From: Arthrobacter nitroguajacolicus_D
GTDB taxonomy: Bacteria; Actinomycetota; Actinomycetes; Actinomycetales; Micrococcaceae
DNA: 64,000 nt
NCBI RefSeq assembly: GCF_031455195.1
Contig: NZ_JAVDSH010000002.1
Coordinates: forward strand, 186,001-250,000
Direction: 5' to 3'
This document shows positions 50,893 through 59,085 of this stretch, piece by piece; positions within the stretch are counted from its first letter, which is position 1, and every line of letters starts with the position of its first letter. The position numbers were made by a program, and so were the translations under genes. The notes under the pieces were generated by a model. The model was not told the origin of the DNA, made no database searches, and saw only the letters and a program-made list of their open reading frames with translations.

Positions 50893-51585
50893 ATGCCTGA
50901 TCCTTCCGTCGCCCGCGCCGGCTTTCCCGTCAGCCGCCAAGTGCTGGCCGACCACGTCTACGAAGCCCTCCTGGAATGGCTCATGGACGGCCGATTGGAG
51001 CCTGGCGCGGCGGTAAGCATCGATGGGATGGCGCGTGACCTCGACGTATCGCCCACACCGGTCCGCGAGGCTTTGGCCCGGCTGGAGCACACGGGCATGG
51101 TCCGGCGCGTCGCTTTGAAGGGCTACCGGGTGGCGCCAGTCTTCACCCGCGAGGATTTCGCTGAGCTCATGGAAGCGCGGCTTTCCATCGAACCGGTCAA
51201 TGCCCGCTTGGCTTGCTCGCGCATGACACCCGACGGTCTGGACGCACTTAAGCAAGCCGTGGAGGACCTGAAAACGGCACCCCGCGGTGGAACATTTGCC
51301 GAGTACCGCAGCTACCTAGAGGCCGACGAACGCTTCCACCAACTCATCGCCGCGCAGGCCAACAACCAGTTCCTCCTCGCGGCCTACAACACCCTGGGCG
51401 GCCAGATCCAACGGTTCCGGCTGTTCGGGGGAGTGGGCATCACGGATGCTGAGCAGGCGATTGCCGAGCACCAGGCCGTGCTGGACGCCATGCTGAGTGG
51501 GGACCCGGAGAAGGCAGCGCAGATGATGATCGATCACGTGGAGAAGGTGCGCGGCCGGGCGATGGCTGACGCGCCGGAAGACTAA
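50893..51585 (+). CDS. GntR family regulator with FCD ligand domain
   Basis: 230 residues. The winged helix (about 14-75, 'LADHVYEALLEWLMDGRLEPGAAVSIDGMARDLDVSPTPVREALARLEHTGMVRR') is followed by an all-helical FCD domain with metal-ligand-type 'EADERFHQLIAAQANN' and 'AEHQAVLDAMLSGDPEKA'. Such proteins bind sugar acids or other small carboxylates. The palindrome TCCTATAGGA occurs before its own gene and in the promoter of the eight-gene operon, so it is the likely repressor of both. Confidence 0.9.
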   Translation: MPDPSVARAGFPVSRQVLADHVYEALLEWLMDGRLEPGAAVSIDGMARDLDVSPTPVREALARLEHTGMVRRVALKGYRVAPVFTREDFAELMEARLSIEPVNARLACSRMTPDGLDALKQAVEDLKTAPRGGTFAEYRSYLEADERFHQLIAAQANNQFLLAAYNTLGGQIQRFRLFGGVGITDAEQAIAEHQAVLDAMLSGDPEKAAQMMIDHVEKVRGRAMADAPED

Positions 51586-51596
51586 CCCATACCCGA

Positions 51597-51626
51597 GACC
51601 CGCCGGCTCCGTCGGCGGGTCTTTTT
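51597..51626 (+). terminator. rho-independent terminator after gntR
   Basis: GACCCGCCG / CGGCGGGTC stem (51597-51605, 51613-51621), 7-nt loop and TTTTT, 11 nt after the stop. It separates gntR from the catabolic operon, which therefore has its own promoter. Confidence 0.9.
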
Positions 51627-51665
51627 GCGTCTTGAGTGACCCCCTTCACATGGATATGTATGACA

Positions 51666-51729
51666 TATAGGATCTAGGAAGTTTCACAAAAGGGTTGACA
51701 GCTTTGCTTGCTTCGTAAATCCTATAGGA
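51666..51729 (+). promoter_or_regulatory. promoter of the catabolic operon with GntR operator
   Basis: TTGACA (51695-51700) is a perfect -35. The operator TCCTATAGGA (51720-51729) overlaps the expected -10/start region, and a TATAGGAT half-site lies further up at 51666-51673. This layout predicts simple repression. Confidence 0.7.
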
Positions 51730-51757
51730 AACAGGATTCCACGAAGGAGTGATCATC

Positions 51758-52759
51758 ATGGCGTACACCGCCGAGAATTGGCCCATTACAGCGGCCCTCC
51801 TGCAATTCCCCGGCACTGACGCCGAGGGCACCCAGGTGAACGACGCCGACGCTTCGGTTTGGGCCTCGGTCCTCGAGGAAGTTAAGGACGCAGGTTTCGC
51901 GAACGCCGACCTCACGGACAGCTGGGTCCGCCCCGGTGACCTCAGCAAGGAGCGTCTGGCGGAATTCAAGCAGACCGCCGCTGACGTAGGCATAGGCGTT
52001 CCCGTCATCTCTGCCATCCGACGCAGCGTCATCCACCACACGGACTGGGCAGACAACCTCGCCTACAGCCACCGCACCATCGACGCCGCCGCGGAGCTCG
52101 GGTGCGAAGTCGTCTCGTTCGGCCTGCACCAGGCCATCACCCCGGAGCAGCAGAAGCAGCTGTGGTTCTGGACCGTGGAGGGCTATAAGGACCCCGCGGG
52201 GGACAAGGAAGCGTGGGGCAACGCAGTCTCCCGCATCCGCGAACTTGGCAAGCACGCAGCCGACGCCGGCATCCTGGTCTCCCTCGAAATGTATGAGGAC
52301 ACGTACCTGGGCACCGCTGACTCCTCTGTCCAGCTGGTCCAGGACATTGCTTTGGACAATGTGGGCCTCAACCCGGACCTCGGCAACCTGATCCGCCTCC
52401 ACCGGCCCATTGAGGACTGGCGCGAAATGGTGGCCAAGACCCTCCCGTACTCCAACTACTGGCACATGAAGAACTACATCCGGGACGAAGACGTGGCCCG
52501 CGACAGCTACATCACCATGCCGGCTCCGATGGAGAGCGGACTTATCAACTACCGCGAGGCTTTCAAATTCGCGCTGTCCGTTGGGTTCCAGGGCATCCTT
52601 TGCACCGAGCACTACGGCGGCGACGGCCTGAGCGTCACCGCCAGCAACCAGGACTACCTCCGCAGGCACGTCCTGCCGAAGTCCGACGGTTACGCGTTGG
52701 GCACCAGCCGGGTTGCGCAGGGTCGCCAGGAACCAGCCACCCAGCTGGCAGGAGTCTAG
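51758..52759 (+). CDS. sugar phosphate isomerase/epimerase (TIM barrel)
   Basis: 333 residues from the ATG at 51758 (AAGGAG 8 nt upstream; a GTG overlapping that site is rejected). A xylose-isomerase-like TIM barrel with metal-ligand segments 'VSLEMYEDTYLG' (Glu), 'GLNPDLGNL' (Asp), 'NYWHMKNYI' (His) and 'ILCTEHYGGDG' (Glu). It is the first gene of the GntR-controlled operon. In known erythritol pathways a TIM-barrel protein (EryC) acts as tetrulose-phosphate racemase, a possible parallel. Confidence 0.85.
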   Translation: MAYTAENWPITAALLQFPGTDAEGTQVNDADASVWASVLEEVKDAGFANADLTDSWVRPGDLSKERLAEFKQTAADVGIGVPVISAIRRSVIHHTDWADNLAYSHRTIDAAAELGCEVVSFGLHQAITPEQQKQLWFWTVEGYKDPAGDKEAWGNAVSRIRELGKHAADAGILVSLEMYEDTYLGTADSSVQLVQDIALDNVGLNPDLGNLIRLHRPIEDWREMVAKTLPYSNYWHMKNYIRDEDVARDSYITMPAPMESGLINYREAFKFALSVGFQGILCTEHYGGDGLSVTASNQDYLRRHVLPKSDGYALGTSRVAQGRQEPATQLAGV

Positions 52760-52763
52760 GAAA

Positions 52764-54512
52764 ATGACACAGATCTTCGACAATCCGGCAGACTTCGCCG
52801 ATGAAGCCCTGGACGGCTTTGTTGCTGCCAACCGTGGTTACGTTGCCCGGGTGGATGGCGGCGTGGTCCGGTCCACCGAAGTCCCCTCCGGCCAGGTAGC
52901 GCTGGTGGTTGGTGGCGGTTCGGGACACTACCCGGCCTTCGCCGGGCTGGTCGGCCCGGGCCTGGCGACAGGCTCCGCCTGCGGCAACATGTTCGCTTCA
53001 CCGGCAGCGGGACAGGTGTACCGGGTAGCCAAGGCAGCCAACGCCGGCGGCGGTGTCCTCCTGAGCTACGGCAACTACGCCGGCGACGTCCTCCACTTCG
53101 GCCAGGCCCAGCTGCGGCTCAATGCCGAAGGCATCGAAACCCGCACCGTCACAGTCACCGATGACATTGCCAGCGCCCCGCTCGACCAACTCGAGAAGCG
53201 CCGCGGCATCGCTGGAGACCTCACCGTCTTCAAGATCGCAGGTGCTGCGGCCGAAGCGGGACTGGACCTTGACGACGTCGAGCGTTTGGCCATCAAGACC
53301 AACTACCGCACGCGTTCGCTCGGCGTGGCCTTCGACGGCTGCACGCTGCCTGGTGCCAAGGATCCGCTGTTCCATGTGCCCTCCGGCCAGATGTCCCTGG
53401 GACTCGGTATCCACGGCGAACCCGGGATCTCCGAGCACCCCATGCCCACGGCATCCGAGCTTGCCGAACTCCTGGTGTCAAAGCTGCTCGCCGACAAGCC
53501 TGAGGACGCCAGTGAACGCGTGGTCGCCATCGTCAACGGACTGGGAACCGTGAAATACGACGAACTTTTCCTGCTGTTCGGCAAGGTGGAGAAGCTCCTC
53601 ACCGCGGTAGGACTCACGGTGGTGGAACCCGAATGCGGTGAGCTAGTGACCAGCCTGGACATGTCCGGTCTATCGCTAACGCTGCTGTGGTTGGACGGGG
53701 AACTGGAACAGTATTGGGCAGCGCCGGCCGATACACCGGCGTTCCGCAAGGGCAGCACGGCCCCGCGTGCACCCCGCGCCGAGGCCGCGGCCGACGACGC
53801 CGAAACGGCCGACGTCGAACAGCCCACCGCGGCGGCCGCGGAACTTGGGCGGCAGGCCGTGGCCATCCTCGCGCAGGTCAGGGACGTCGTCGTCGAGCAT
53901 GAAGAGGAACTCGGCAAGCTGGACGCGATCGCAGGGGACGGCGACCACGGAATCGGCATGCGCCGTGGTGTCGACGCTGCCGCTTCGGCGGGGGAGGCCG
54001 CAGCCGGTTCGTCCGTGGCCCGCGTTCTGACCGCTGCCGGCGAAGCCTGGAGTGAGCGGGCCGGCGGAACATCGGGCGCGCTGTGGGGATCGGCAGTGAT
54101 CGCTGCCGGACAGTCGCTCGGCAACCGCGATTCGTACAGTGCCGAGGACGCGGCCGCCGCCGTGAAAGCGTTCGTCCGCGCCATCACCGAACTCGGCAAG
54201 GCCGACCCCGGCGACAAGACCATGGTGGACGCGCTCCTGCCGTTCCGGGACACCCTCCTGGCAGAGCTCGACGGCGGTGCCCCCGTTGACCGGGCACTGG
54301 CAGTCGCCGCGGCGGCGGCCGAGTCCGCTGCCGCGAAGACCGCTGAACTGAGGCCGCTAAAGGGCCGTGCCCGTCCGCTCGCGGAAAAGAGCCTCGGCCA
54401 TCCCGATCCTGGCGCGGTCTCCTTCGGACTGATTGCCACAAGAATCTCCAGCCACATCGATTCACTACTGGCCACCGCCACAACAGCGGCACCGGCCGGA
54501 AACGGAGCCTGA
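52764..54512 (+). CDS. DhaK-DhaL fusion kinase (dihydroxyacetone/erythrulose kinase family)
   Basis: 582 residues from the ATG at 52764 (GGAG 9 nt upstream, 4 nt after the previous stop). The DhaK half has 'VVGGGSGHYPAFAGLVG' and His217 in 'GIHGEPG', the residue that covalently holds a keto-sugar; an acidic Ala/Pro linker (about 330-365) leads to the DhaL half with 'GDGDHGIGMRRG' for ATP-Mg. Such ATP-dependent fusions phosphorylate dihydroxyacetone or erythrulose. With RpiB and a TIM homologue next door, erythrulose or a similar C4 ketose is the better guess. Confidence 0.9.
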   Translation: MTQIFDNPADFADEALDGFVAANRGYVARVDGGVVRSTEVPSGQVALVVGGGSGHYPAFAGLVGPGLATGSACGNMFASPAAGQVYRVAKAANAGGGVLLSYGNYAGDVLHFGQAQLRLNAEGIETRTVTVTDDIASAPLDQLEKRRGIAGDLTVFKIAGAAAEAGLDLDDVERLAIKTNYRTRSLGVAFDGCTLPGAKDPLFHVPSGQMSLGLGIHGEPGISEHPMPTASELAELLVSKLLADKPEDASERVVAIVNGLGTVKYDELFLLFGKVEKLLTAVGLTVVEPECGELVTSLDMSGLSLTLLWLDGELEQYWAAPADTPAFRKGSTAPRAPRAEAAADDAETADVEQPTAAAAELGRQAVAILAQVRDVVVEHEEELGKLDAIAGDGDHGIGMRRGVDAAASAGEAAAGSSVARVLTAAGEAWSERAGGTSGALWGSAVIAAGQSLGNRDSYSAEDAAAAVKAFVRAITELGKADPGDKTMVDALLPFRDTLLAELDGGAPVDRALAVAAAAAESAAAKTAELRPLKGRARPLAEKSLGHPDPGAVSFGLIATRISSHIDSLLATATTAAPAGNGA

Positions 54513-54514
54513 GC

Positions 54515-54997
54515 ATGAGCAACAACCAAGGCTGGCGCATCGTCGTCGGCAATGACGAAGCCGGCGTTGAGTATAAGCAAGCACTCATGGCGCTCCTGGA
54601 AGCAGATCCGCGCGTCGCTTCCGTGGCAGACGTGGGAGTTGGCTTCAACGATTCCACGGCCTACCCGCACGTTGCCGTCGACGCCGCCCGCAAGGTGGCA
54701 GCAGGCGAAGCCGACCGGGCACTGCTGATTTGCGGCACGGGACTCGGCGTGGCAATCGCGGCCAACAAGGTTCCCGGCATCCGGGCAGTAACCGCCCACG
54801 ACAGCTACTCCGTGGAGCGCTCAGTCCTTAGCAACAACGCCCAGGTCCTGACGCTCGGCCAGCGGGTGATTGGCTTGGAACTGGCCAAAAAGCTTGTAGG
54901 AGAGTGGCTCGACCACCGCTTCGACGAAACCTCATCCTCCGCCGCCAAGGTGGACGCCATCTGCTCCTATGAGCCCGACTACACGAAGGCAGTCTGA
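54515..54997 (+). CDS. RpiB/LacAB family sugar-phosphate isomerase
   Basis: 160 residues, 2 nt after the kinase stop. 'GNDEAG' (12-17) replaces the common SDHAG, Cys73 lies in 'CGTGLGVAIAANK', and 'AHDSYSVERSVLSNNAQVLTLG' is the family active-site region. RpiB enzymes interconvert aldose and ketose phosphates; relatives next to DhaK-type kinases act on C4 sugars (EryI/DerI, D-erythrulose 4-phosphate to D-erythrose 4-phosphate). Confidence 0.88.
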   Translation: MSNNQGWRIVVGNDEAGVEYKQALMALLEADPRVASVADVGVGFNDSTAYPHVAVDAARKVAAGEADRALLICGTGLGVAIAANKVPGIRAVTAHDSYSVERSVLSNNAQVLTLGQRVIGLELAKKLVGEWLDHRFDETSSSAAKVDAICSYEPDYTKAV

Positions 54998-54999
54998 AC

Positions 55000-55989
55000 A
55001 TGACCATTTCTGAAGCAAACGCAGGCCCGGCCAGTAACGCAGCCCGGAAGATCGCCGTCGTCGGTTCCGGCTACATGGGCGGCGGCATCGCCCAGGTCCT
55101 GGCCCTCGGCGGAGCTCGCGTGGCGCTGGCCGATGTTTCCGCCGAAGTGGCGCAGAAGAACTACGACCGGTTGTTGGAGGAGTCGGAGCAGTTCATTGCG
55201 GACGGGCTTTTCCCGGCCGGGTCCACGGAGATCCTCAAGCAGAACCTCTGGGCTGCCAAGGACATTGAGGAAGCCGTGGCCGATGCCGACTTCATCGAAG
55301 AAGCCGTCCCTGAGGTCCTCGAGATCAAGCACCAAACCCTTTCGCGGATCAGTGCTGCGGCCCGACCGGACGCCCTGATCGGCTCGAACACGTCCACGAT
55401 CTCCATTGCGGACCTGGCCGAAGCCGTGACCAACCCGGAACGTTTCCTGGGGGTCCACTTCTCCAACCCGTCACCGTTCATCCCGGGCGTCGAGGTCATC
55501 CCGCACGCAGGTACCTCTGCCGCGACGGTGTCCGCGTCCTGCGACCTCGTCCACGCAGCCGGCAAGCAGACCGCCGTCGTCAAGGACGTCACCGGGTTCG
55601 TGCTGAACCGGTTGCAGTACGCGCTGTTCCACGAAGCGGCTCAACTGGTTGAGCAGGGGATCGCAACAGCGGACGACGTCGACACTTTGGTGCGTACGAC
55701 GTTCGGCTTTCGATTGCCCTTCTTTGGACCGTTCGCCATTGCGGACATGGCCGGTTTGGATGTCTACAACTTCTGCTACAAGTCGCTGCAAACGGGCTTC
55801 CCGGAACGCTTTGCGACGCCGAAGATCCTCTCCGACCTCGTCGAGGCAGGCAAGCTGGGCACCAAGACCGGCGCCGGTTTCCTCAATGTTCCCGCCGAGC
55901 GTACGCCGGAACTCATCGCCTACCGCAACAAGGCCTACGTCGCCATGCAGAAGCTCATTGAAGAGCTCGGCCCGGCCCCCATCCACTAA
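55000..55989 (+). CDS. 3-hydroxyacyl-CoA dehydrogenase-like oxidoreductase
   Basis: 329 residues, ATG 2 nt after the previous stop. Rossmann motif 'VGSGYMGGGIAQ' (21-32), 'SNTSTISI' (129-136), His153 in 'GVHFSNPSPFIPGVEVIP' with Glu165, and 'VTGFVLNRLQYALFHEA' are the HADH catalytic framework. The length fits single-domain relatives that oxidise sugar acids or polyols (L-gulonate dehydrogenase type). In a sugar operon a 3-hydroxy-acid or polyol substrate is more likely than an acyl-CoA. Confidence 0.85.
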   Translation: MTISEANAGPASNAARKIAVVGSGYMGGGIAQVLALGGARVALADVSAEVAQKNYDRLLEESEQFIADGLFPAGSTEILKQNLWAAKDIEEAVADADFIEEAVPEVLEIKHQTLSRISAAARPDALIGSNTSTISIADLAEAVTNPERFLGVHFSNPSPFIPGVEVIPHAGTSAATVSASCDLVHAAGKQTAVVKDVTGFVLNRLQYALFHEAAQLVEQGIATADDVDTLVRTTFGFRLPFFGPFAIADMAGLDVYNFCYKSLQTGFPERFATPKILSDLVEAGKLGTKTGAGFLNVPAERTPELIAYRNKAYVAMQKLIEELGPAPIH

Positions 55990-56009
55990 GACTTCACAGG
56001 AGAAGACAC

Positions 56010-56774
56010 ATGACTTTCCCCGCATCACGCACCGCAATTGTCACTGGCGCAGTGTCCGAGCGCGGCATCGGCCGTGCCACCGTCAACTACCTGGCTGCCC
56101 AAGGCTGGAACATCGGCATCATCGACCTTGACGACGCTGCCTGCAAGCTGGCTGCCAAGGAAATCGCCGCGGAATTCGGCGTGCAGGCCCACGGCGTAGG
56201 CGCGAACGTGGCCAGCGAAGCCGAAGTCCGCGCAGCCATAGACGAACTCGAAGCTGAACTGCCCCAGATCGTCGCCCTTGCCAATGTTGCCGGCGTCAGC
56301 TCGCCCATCGGCTACCTGGAACTCGAAGCAGCCGAGTGGGACCGGGTCCTCAACATCAACCTCAACGGTGTCCACTACGCCACCCGCCGTGTGGCCGAAT
56401 CCATGGTCAAGAACCGGATCGGGCGGATCGTGAACATCTCCTCCGTTTCCGCGCAACGCGGCGGCGGCACTTTCTCCAAGACCCCGTACTCAGTAGCCAA
56501 GGCCGGCGTCATCGGCCTGACCCGGGCAACAGCCCGCGAGCTGGGCGAGTACGACATCACCGTCAACGCCATCTCTCCCGGCCCCATCGACACCGACATC
56601 ATGGGCGGCACGCTGAGCCAGGAGCGCAAGGATGAACTCACCAAGGACCTCGTAGTGAACCGCGTGGGCTCCACCCGGGACATCGCAGCCGCCATCGCCT
56701 TCCTCATCAGCGAGGACTCCGGATACATCTCCGGCCAGACGCTGAATGTGGACGGCGGACTGTACATGCACTAG
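56010..56774 (+). CDS. short-chain dehydrogenase/reductase
   Basis: 254 residues, CAGGAG upstream of the ATG. Classical SDR: 'VTGAVSERGIG' (11-21), 'NVAG' (92-95), Ser144/145 and catalytic Tyr160-xxx-Lys164, with 'NVDGGLYMH' end. It probably oxidises the entry sugar or polyol with NAD. Threitol and erythritol dehydrogenases include SDRs. Confidence 0.9.
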   Translation: MTFPASRTAIVTGAVSERGIGRATVNYLAAQGWNIGIIDLDDAACKLAAKEIAAEFGVQAHGVGANVASEAEVRAAIDELEAELPQIVALANVAGVSSPIGYLELEAAEWDRVLNINLNGVHYATRRVAESMVKNRIGRIVNISSVSAQRGGGTFSKTPYSVAKAGVIGLTRATARELGEYDITVNAISPGPIDTDIMGGTLSQERKDELTKDLVVNRVGSTRDIAAAIAFLISEDSGYISGQTLNVDGGLYMH

Positions 56775-56781
56775 GGCTGCC

Positions 56782-56874
56782 ATGCGGACCTGGACCAGAG
56801 AACGCAAGATCTACCTTGCCGTGGGCATTCTCGCCTGCGCAGTGGGCATGGTGCTCATTTTCTTCCCGCGCTGA
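56782..56874 (+). CDS. 30-residue membrane peptide between SDR and MFS genes
   Basis: A short frame: basic head 'MRTWTRERK' then a hydrophobic stretch 'IYLAVGILACAVGMVLIFF' ending 'PR'. AGGG lies 5-6 nt before the ATG, and the gene sits 8 nt after the SDR stop and 54 nt before the MFS start, inside the operon. The length, charge pattern and position argue for a real small protein, perhaps a transporter accessory peptide. It is too short for a family call. Confidence 0.55.
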   Translation: MRTWTRERKIYLAVGILACAVGMVLIFFPR

Positions 56875-56928
56875 TCGAAGCCGATCGCGCCGCACTAGTC
56901 ATTTCCTGTCACTCAAAGAGGAGTTTCA

Positions 56929-58278
56929 ATGTCTGTTGCCACCAATTCCACTAAGGAGTTGCTGGATACGCCGGTCCTCAAATCGGCGATCTCCAAAGCA
57001 TCCCGGCGGCTCATGCCGATGCTCGTCATCCTGTACGTCGTGGCTTTCCTGGACCGCACCAACGTTGGCTTCGCCGAAGCCGCACTGGAAATGGACAAGG
57101 GCATCACCGCAGGGGCCTACGCCCTCGGTGCCGGTATCTTCTTCATCGGCTACGCGCTGTTTGAAATCCCCAGCAACCTGCTGCTCACCAAGTTCGGAGC
57201 CAAAGTGTGGTTGGCCCGAATCGCCATCACCTGGGGCATCGTTTCAGCGTGCTTCGCGTTCGTGCAGGGTGAGACGTCCTTCATCATTCTTCGCTTCCTG
57301 CTGGGCGTCACCGAAGCTGGCCTGTTCCCGGGCGTGATCATGTTCCTCGCGGCCTGGTTCCCCAACAAGGTCCGCGTGAAGATGTTCGCCATCTTCTACC
57401 TGGCCCAGCCGTTCTCCCAGATGATGGGTGCGCCGCTGTCCGGTTGGCTCATCAACATCGGCGACCAGGTTCCGGGCGTCGCTGGTTGGCAGGTCATGTT
57501 CTTCGTTGAAGGCATGCTCGCCGTCCTGGCTGGTGTGGCCGCCTACTTCTTCCTCATCAACAGCCCGCAGGACGCCAAGTTCCTCTCGAAAGAGGAGAAG
57601 AAGGCGCTGTCCGATGTCATGGCCATGGAAGACACGGTCAAGGAAGAGTTCGGCCCCCGCGGCGTTCTGGCCTCAATGCGCAACGGCAGGGTCTGGTACT
57701 TCACCGTCATCTACTTCTGCCTGCAGGTGGCCGTCTATGGGGTGACTTTCTACCTGCCGCAGCAGGTAGCGCAGCTGACCGGCCAAAAGGTGGGCCTCGC
57801 CGTCGGGCTCATGGCAGCCATCCCGTGGTTCTTCGGCATCTTCGCCTGCTATTTCATTGGCAAAGCGGCCAACACCGTTGCCCGCCGACGCCGCTGGGGC
57901 ACCGCGCTGTTTATCTCCACGGGCCTCTGCATCTTCGGCTCCGCCTGGGCCGGTGCAAACCACATGCCGGCCATCGGCATCATCTTCATCACCTTGGCGG
58001 TGTGCAGCTTCCTGTCGACCGGTCCCATTTGCTGGTCATATCCGACGGCGTTCCTCACCGGAACTGCCGCAGCTGCGGGTATCGGGCTGATCAACTCGCT
58101 CGGAAACCTCGGCGGATTCGTGGCACCGATCCTGCGCACCACCGTCAACCAGGTCACCGCTTCCGACACGGGAACCATGGGTGTCTACGCCTTGGGTGTC
58201 CTGCCGTTCGTGGCGGCACTGATGATGTTCGGTACCCGAGCCTTCACCAACAAAGCCGACGAACTGCTGGACAAGTAG
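56929..58278 (+). CDS. MFS transporter of the anion:cation symporter (ACS) family
   Basis: 449 residues, AGAGGAG 9 nt before the ATG. Twelve membrane segments and ACS hallmarks: 'YVVAFLDRTNVGFAE', 'EIPSNLLLTKFGAKVWLARI', 'LGVTEAGLFPGVIMFLAAWFP'. ACS carriers take up organic anions such as sugar acids, tartrate or phthalate. Here it should import the operon's substrate, which points to a sugar acid or polyhydroxy acid as possible alternative to a neutral tetrose. Confidence 0.9.
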   Translation: MSVATNSTKELLDTPVLKSAISKASRRLMPMLVILYVVAFLDRTNVGFAEAALEMDKGITAGAYALGAGIFFIGYALFEIPSNLLLTKFGAKVWLARIAITWGIVSACFAFVQGETSFIILRFLLGVTEAGLFPGVIMFLAAWFPNKVRVKMFAIFYLAQPFSQMMGAPLSGWLINIGDQVPGVAGWQVMFFVEGMLAVLAGVAAYFFLINSPQDAKFLSKEEKKALSDVMAMEDTVKEEFGPRGVLASMRNGRVWYFTVIYFCLQVAVYGVTFYLPQQVAQLTGQKVGLAVGLMAAIPWFFGIFACYFIGKAANTVARRRRWGTALFISTGLCIFGSAWAGANHMPAIGIIFITLAVCSFLSTGPICWSYPTAFLTGTAAAAGIGLINSLGNLGGFVAPILRTTVNQVTASDTGTMGVYALGVLPFVAALMMFGTRAFTNKADELLDK

Positions 58279-58281
58279 ACC

Positions 58282-59085
58282 ATGCGCCAAGCTGCCTCCC
58301 TCCCTTCGCCTGACGTCCTTTACGTAGGAGTCAGCACCAAAATGTACATGGGCTACGCGCAGTCCCTGGCGTGGTTGGAGCAGTTGGTGGCTGAAGTGGA
58401 CGCCCGCCCGGCCCTTGCGGCCGGGCGGGTGGTCCCGTTCGTGATCCCGTCGTTTCCTGTGTTGCCCGCCGCAGCCGCGGCGATGGCGGATTCTCCCCTC
58501 CTGCTCGGCGCGCAGAACTGTGGATGGGCTGATGGGCCATGGACAGGGGAGGTTTCCCCTTCGATGCTCGCCGAGCTCGGTGTGGGCCTCGTAGAAATCG
58601 GCCACGCTGAACGGCGACGCCACTTCGCCGAAGACGACCGTGTGGTGGCACTCAAGGTCAGGGCCGCCGTCCATGCTGGCCTCACCCCGCTGCTGTGCGT
58701 GGGGGAGCCTGAGCTCAGCACGCCAGAAGCTGCGGCGGAGTTGGTGTTCCGGCAGATCAGGGCAGCCGTATCCGGTGACTGGTCCGTCGCTTCCGGGCTC
58801 ATCATTGCTTACGAGCCGGTGTGGGCCATCGGTGCTCCTGAGCCGGCGTCGGCTGCCTACGTCTCGCGGGTGGTGGCTGCCTTGCGGGACTCGCTAGGCC
58901 AGCACGGCCTGGTTGATTTGCCCGTCATATATGGGGGGTCGGCCAAGCCGGGGCTGCTGCCCCAGCTTTCAGGCGTATCGGGGTTGTTCCTGGGACGCTT
59001 CGCGCACAATGCCCGGAATTTCGGCCTGGTGCTGGACGAAGCGTTGAGCTTCAGTACGGCCGAGGTTCTTAACGGGCCTCTTTAA
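58282..59085 (+). CDS. triosephosphate isomerase homologue (tetrulose-phosphate isomerase type)
   Basis: 267 residues, ATG 3 nt after the MFS stop. Catalytic Lys20, His108 ('EIGHAERRRHF') and Glu178 ('AYEPVWAIG') of TIM are kept, with 'YGGSAKPGLLPQL' for phosphate, but the N-terminal GNWKMN reads 'GVSTKMYMGY', as in paralogues such as EryH/LerI that isomerise tetrulose phosphates. It is therefore probably not the glycolytic enzyme. Its last 17 nt overlap the 3' end of the convergent nuclease-helicase gene. Confidence 0.85.
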   Translation: MRQAASLPSPDVLYVGVSTKMYMGYAQSLAWLEQLVAEVDARPALAAGRVVPFVIPSFPVLPAAAAAMADSPLLLGAQNCGWADGPWTGEVSPSMLAELGVGLVEIGHAERRRHFAEDDRVVALKVRAAVHAGLTPLLCVGEPELSTPEAAAELVFRQIRAAVSGDWSVASGLIIAYEPVWAIGAPEPASAAYVSRVVAALRDSLGQHGLVDLPVIYGGSAKPGLLPQLSGVSGLFLGRFAHNARNFGLVLDEALSFSTAEVLNGPL

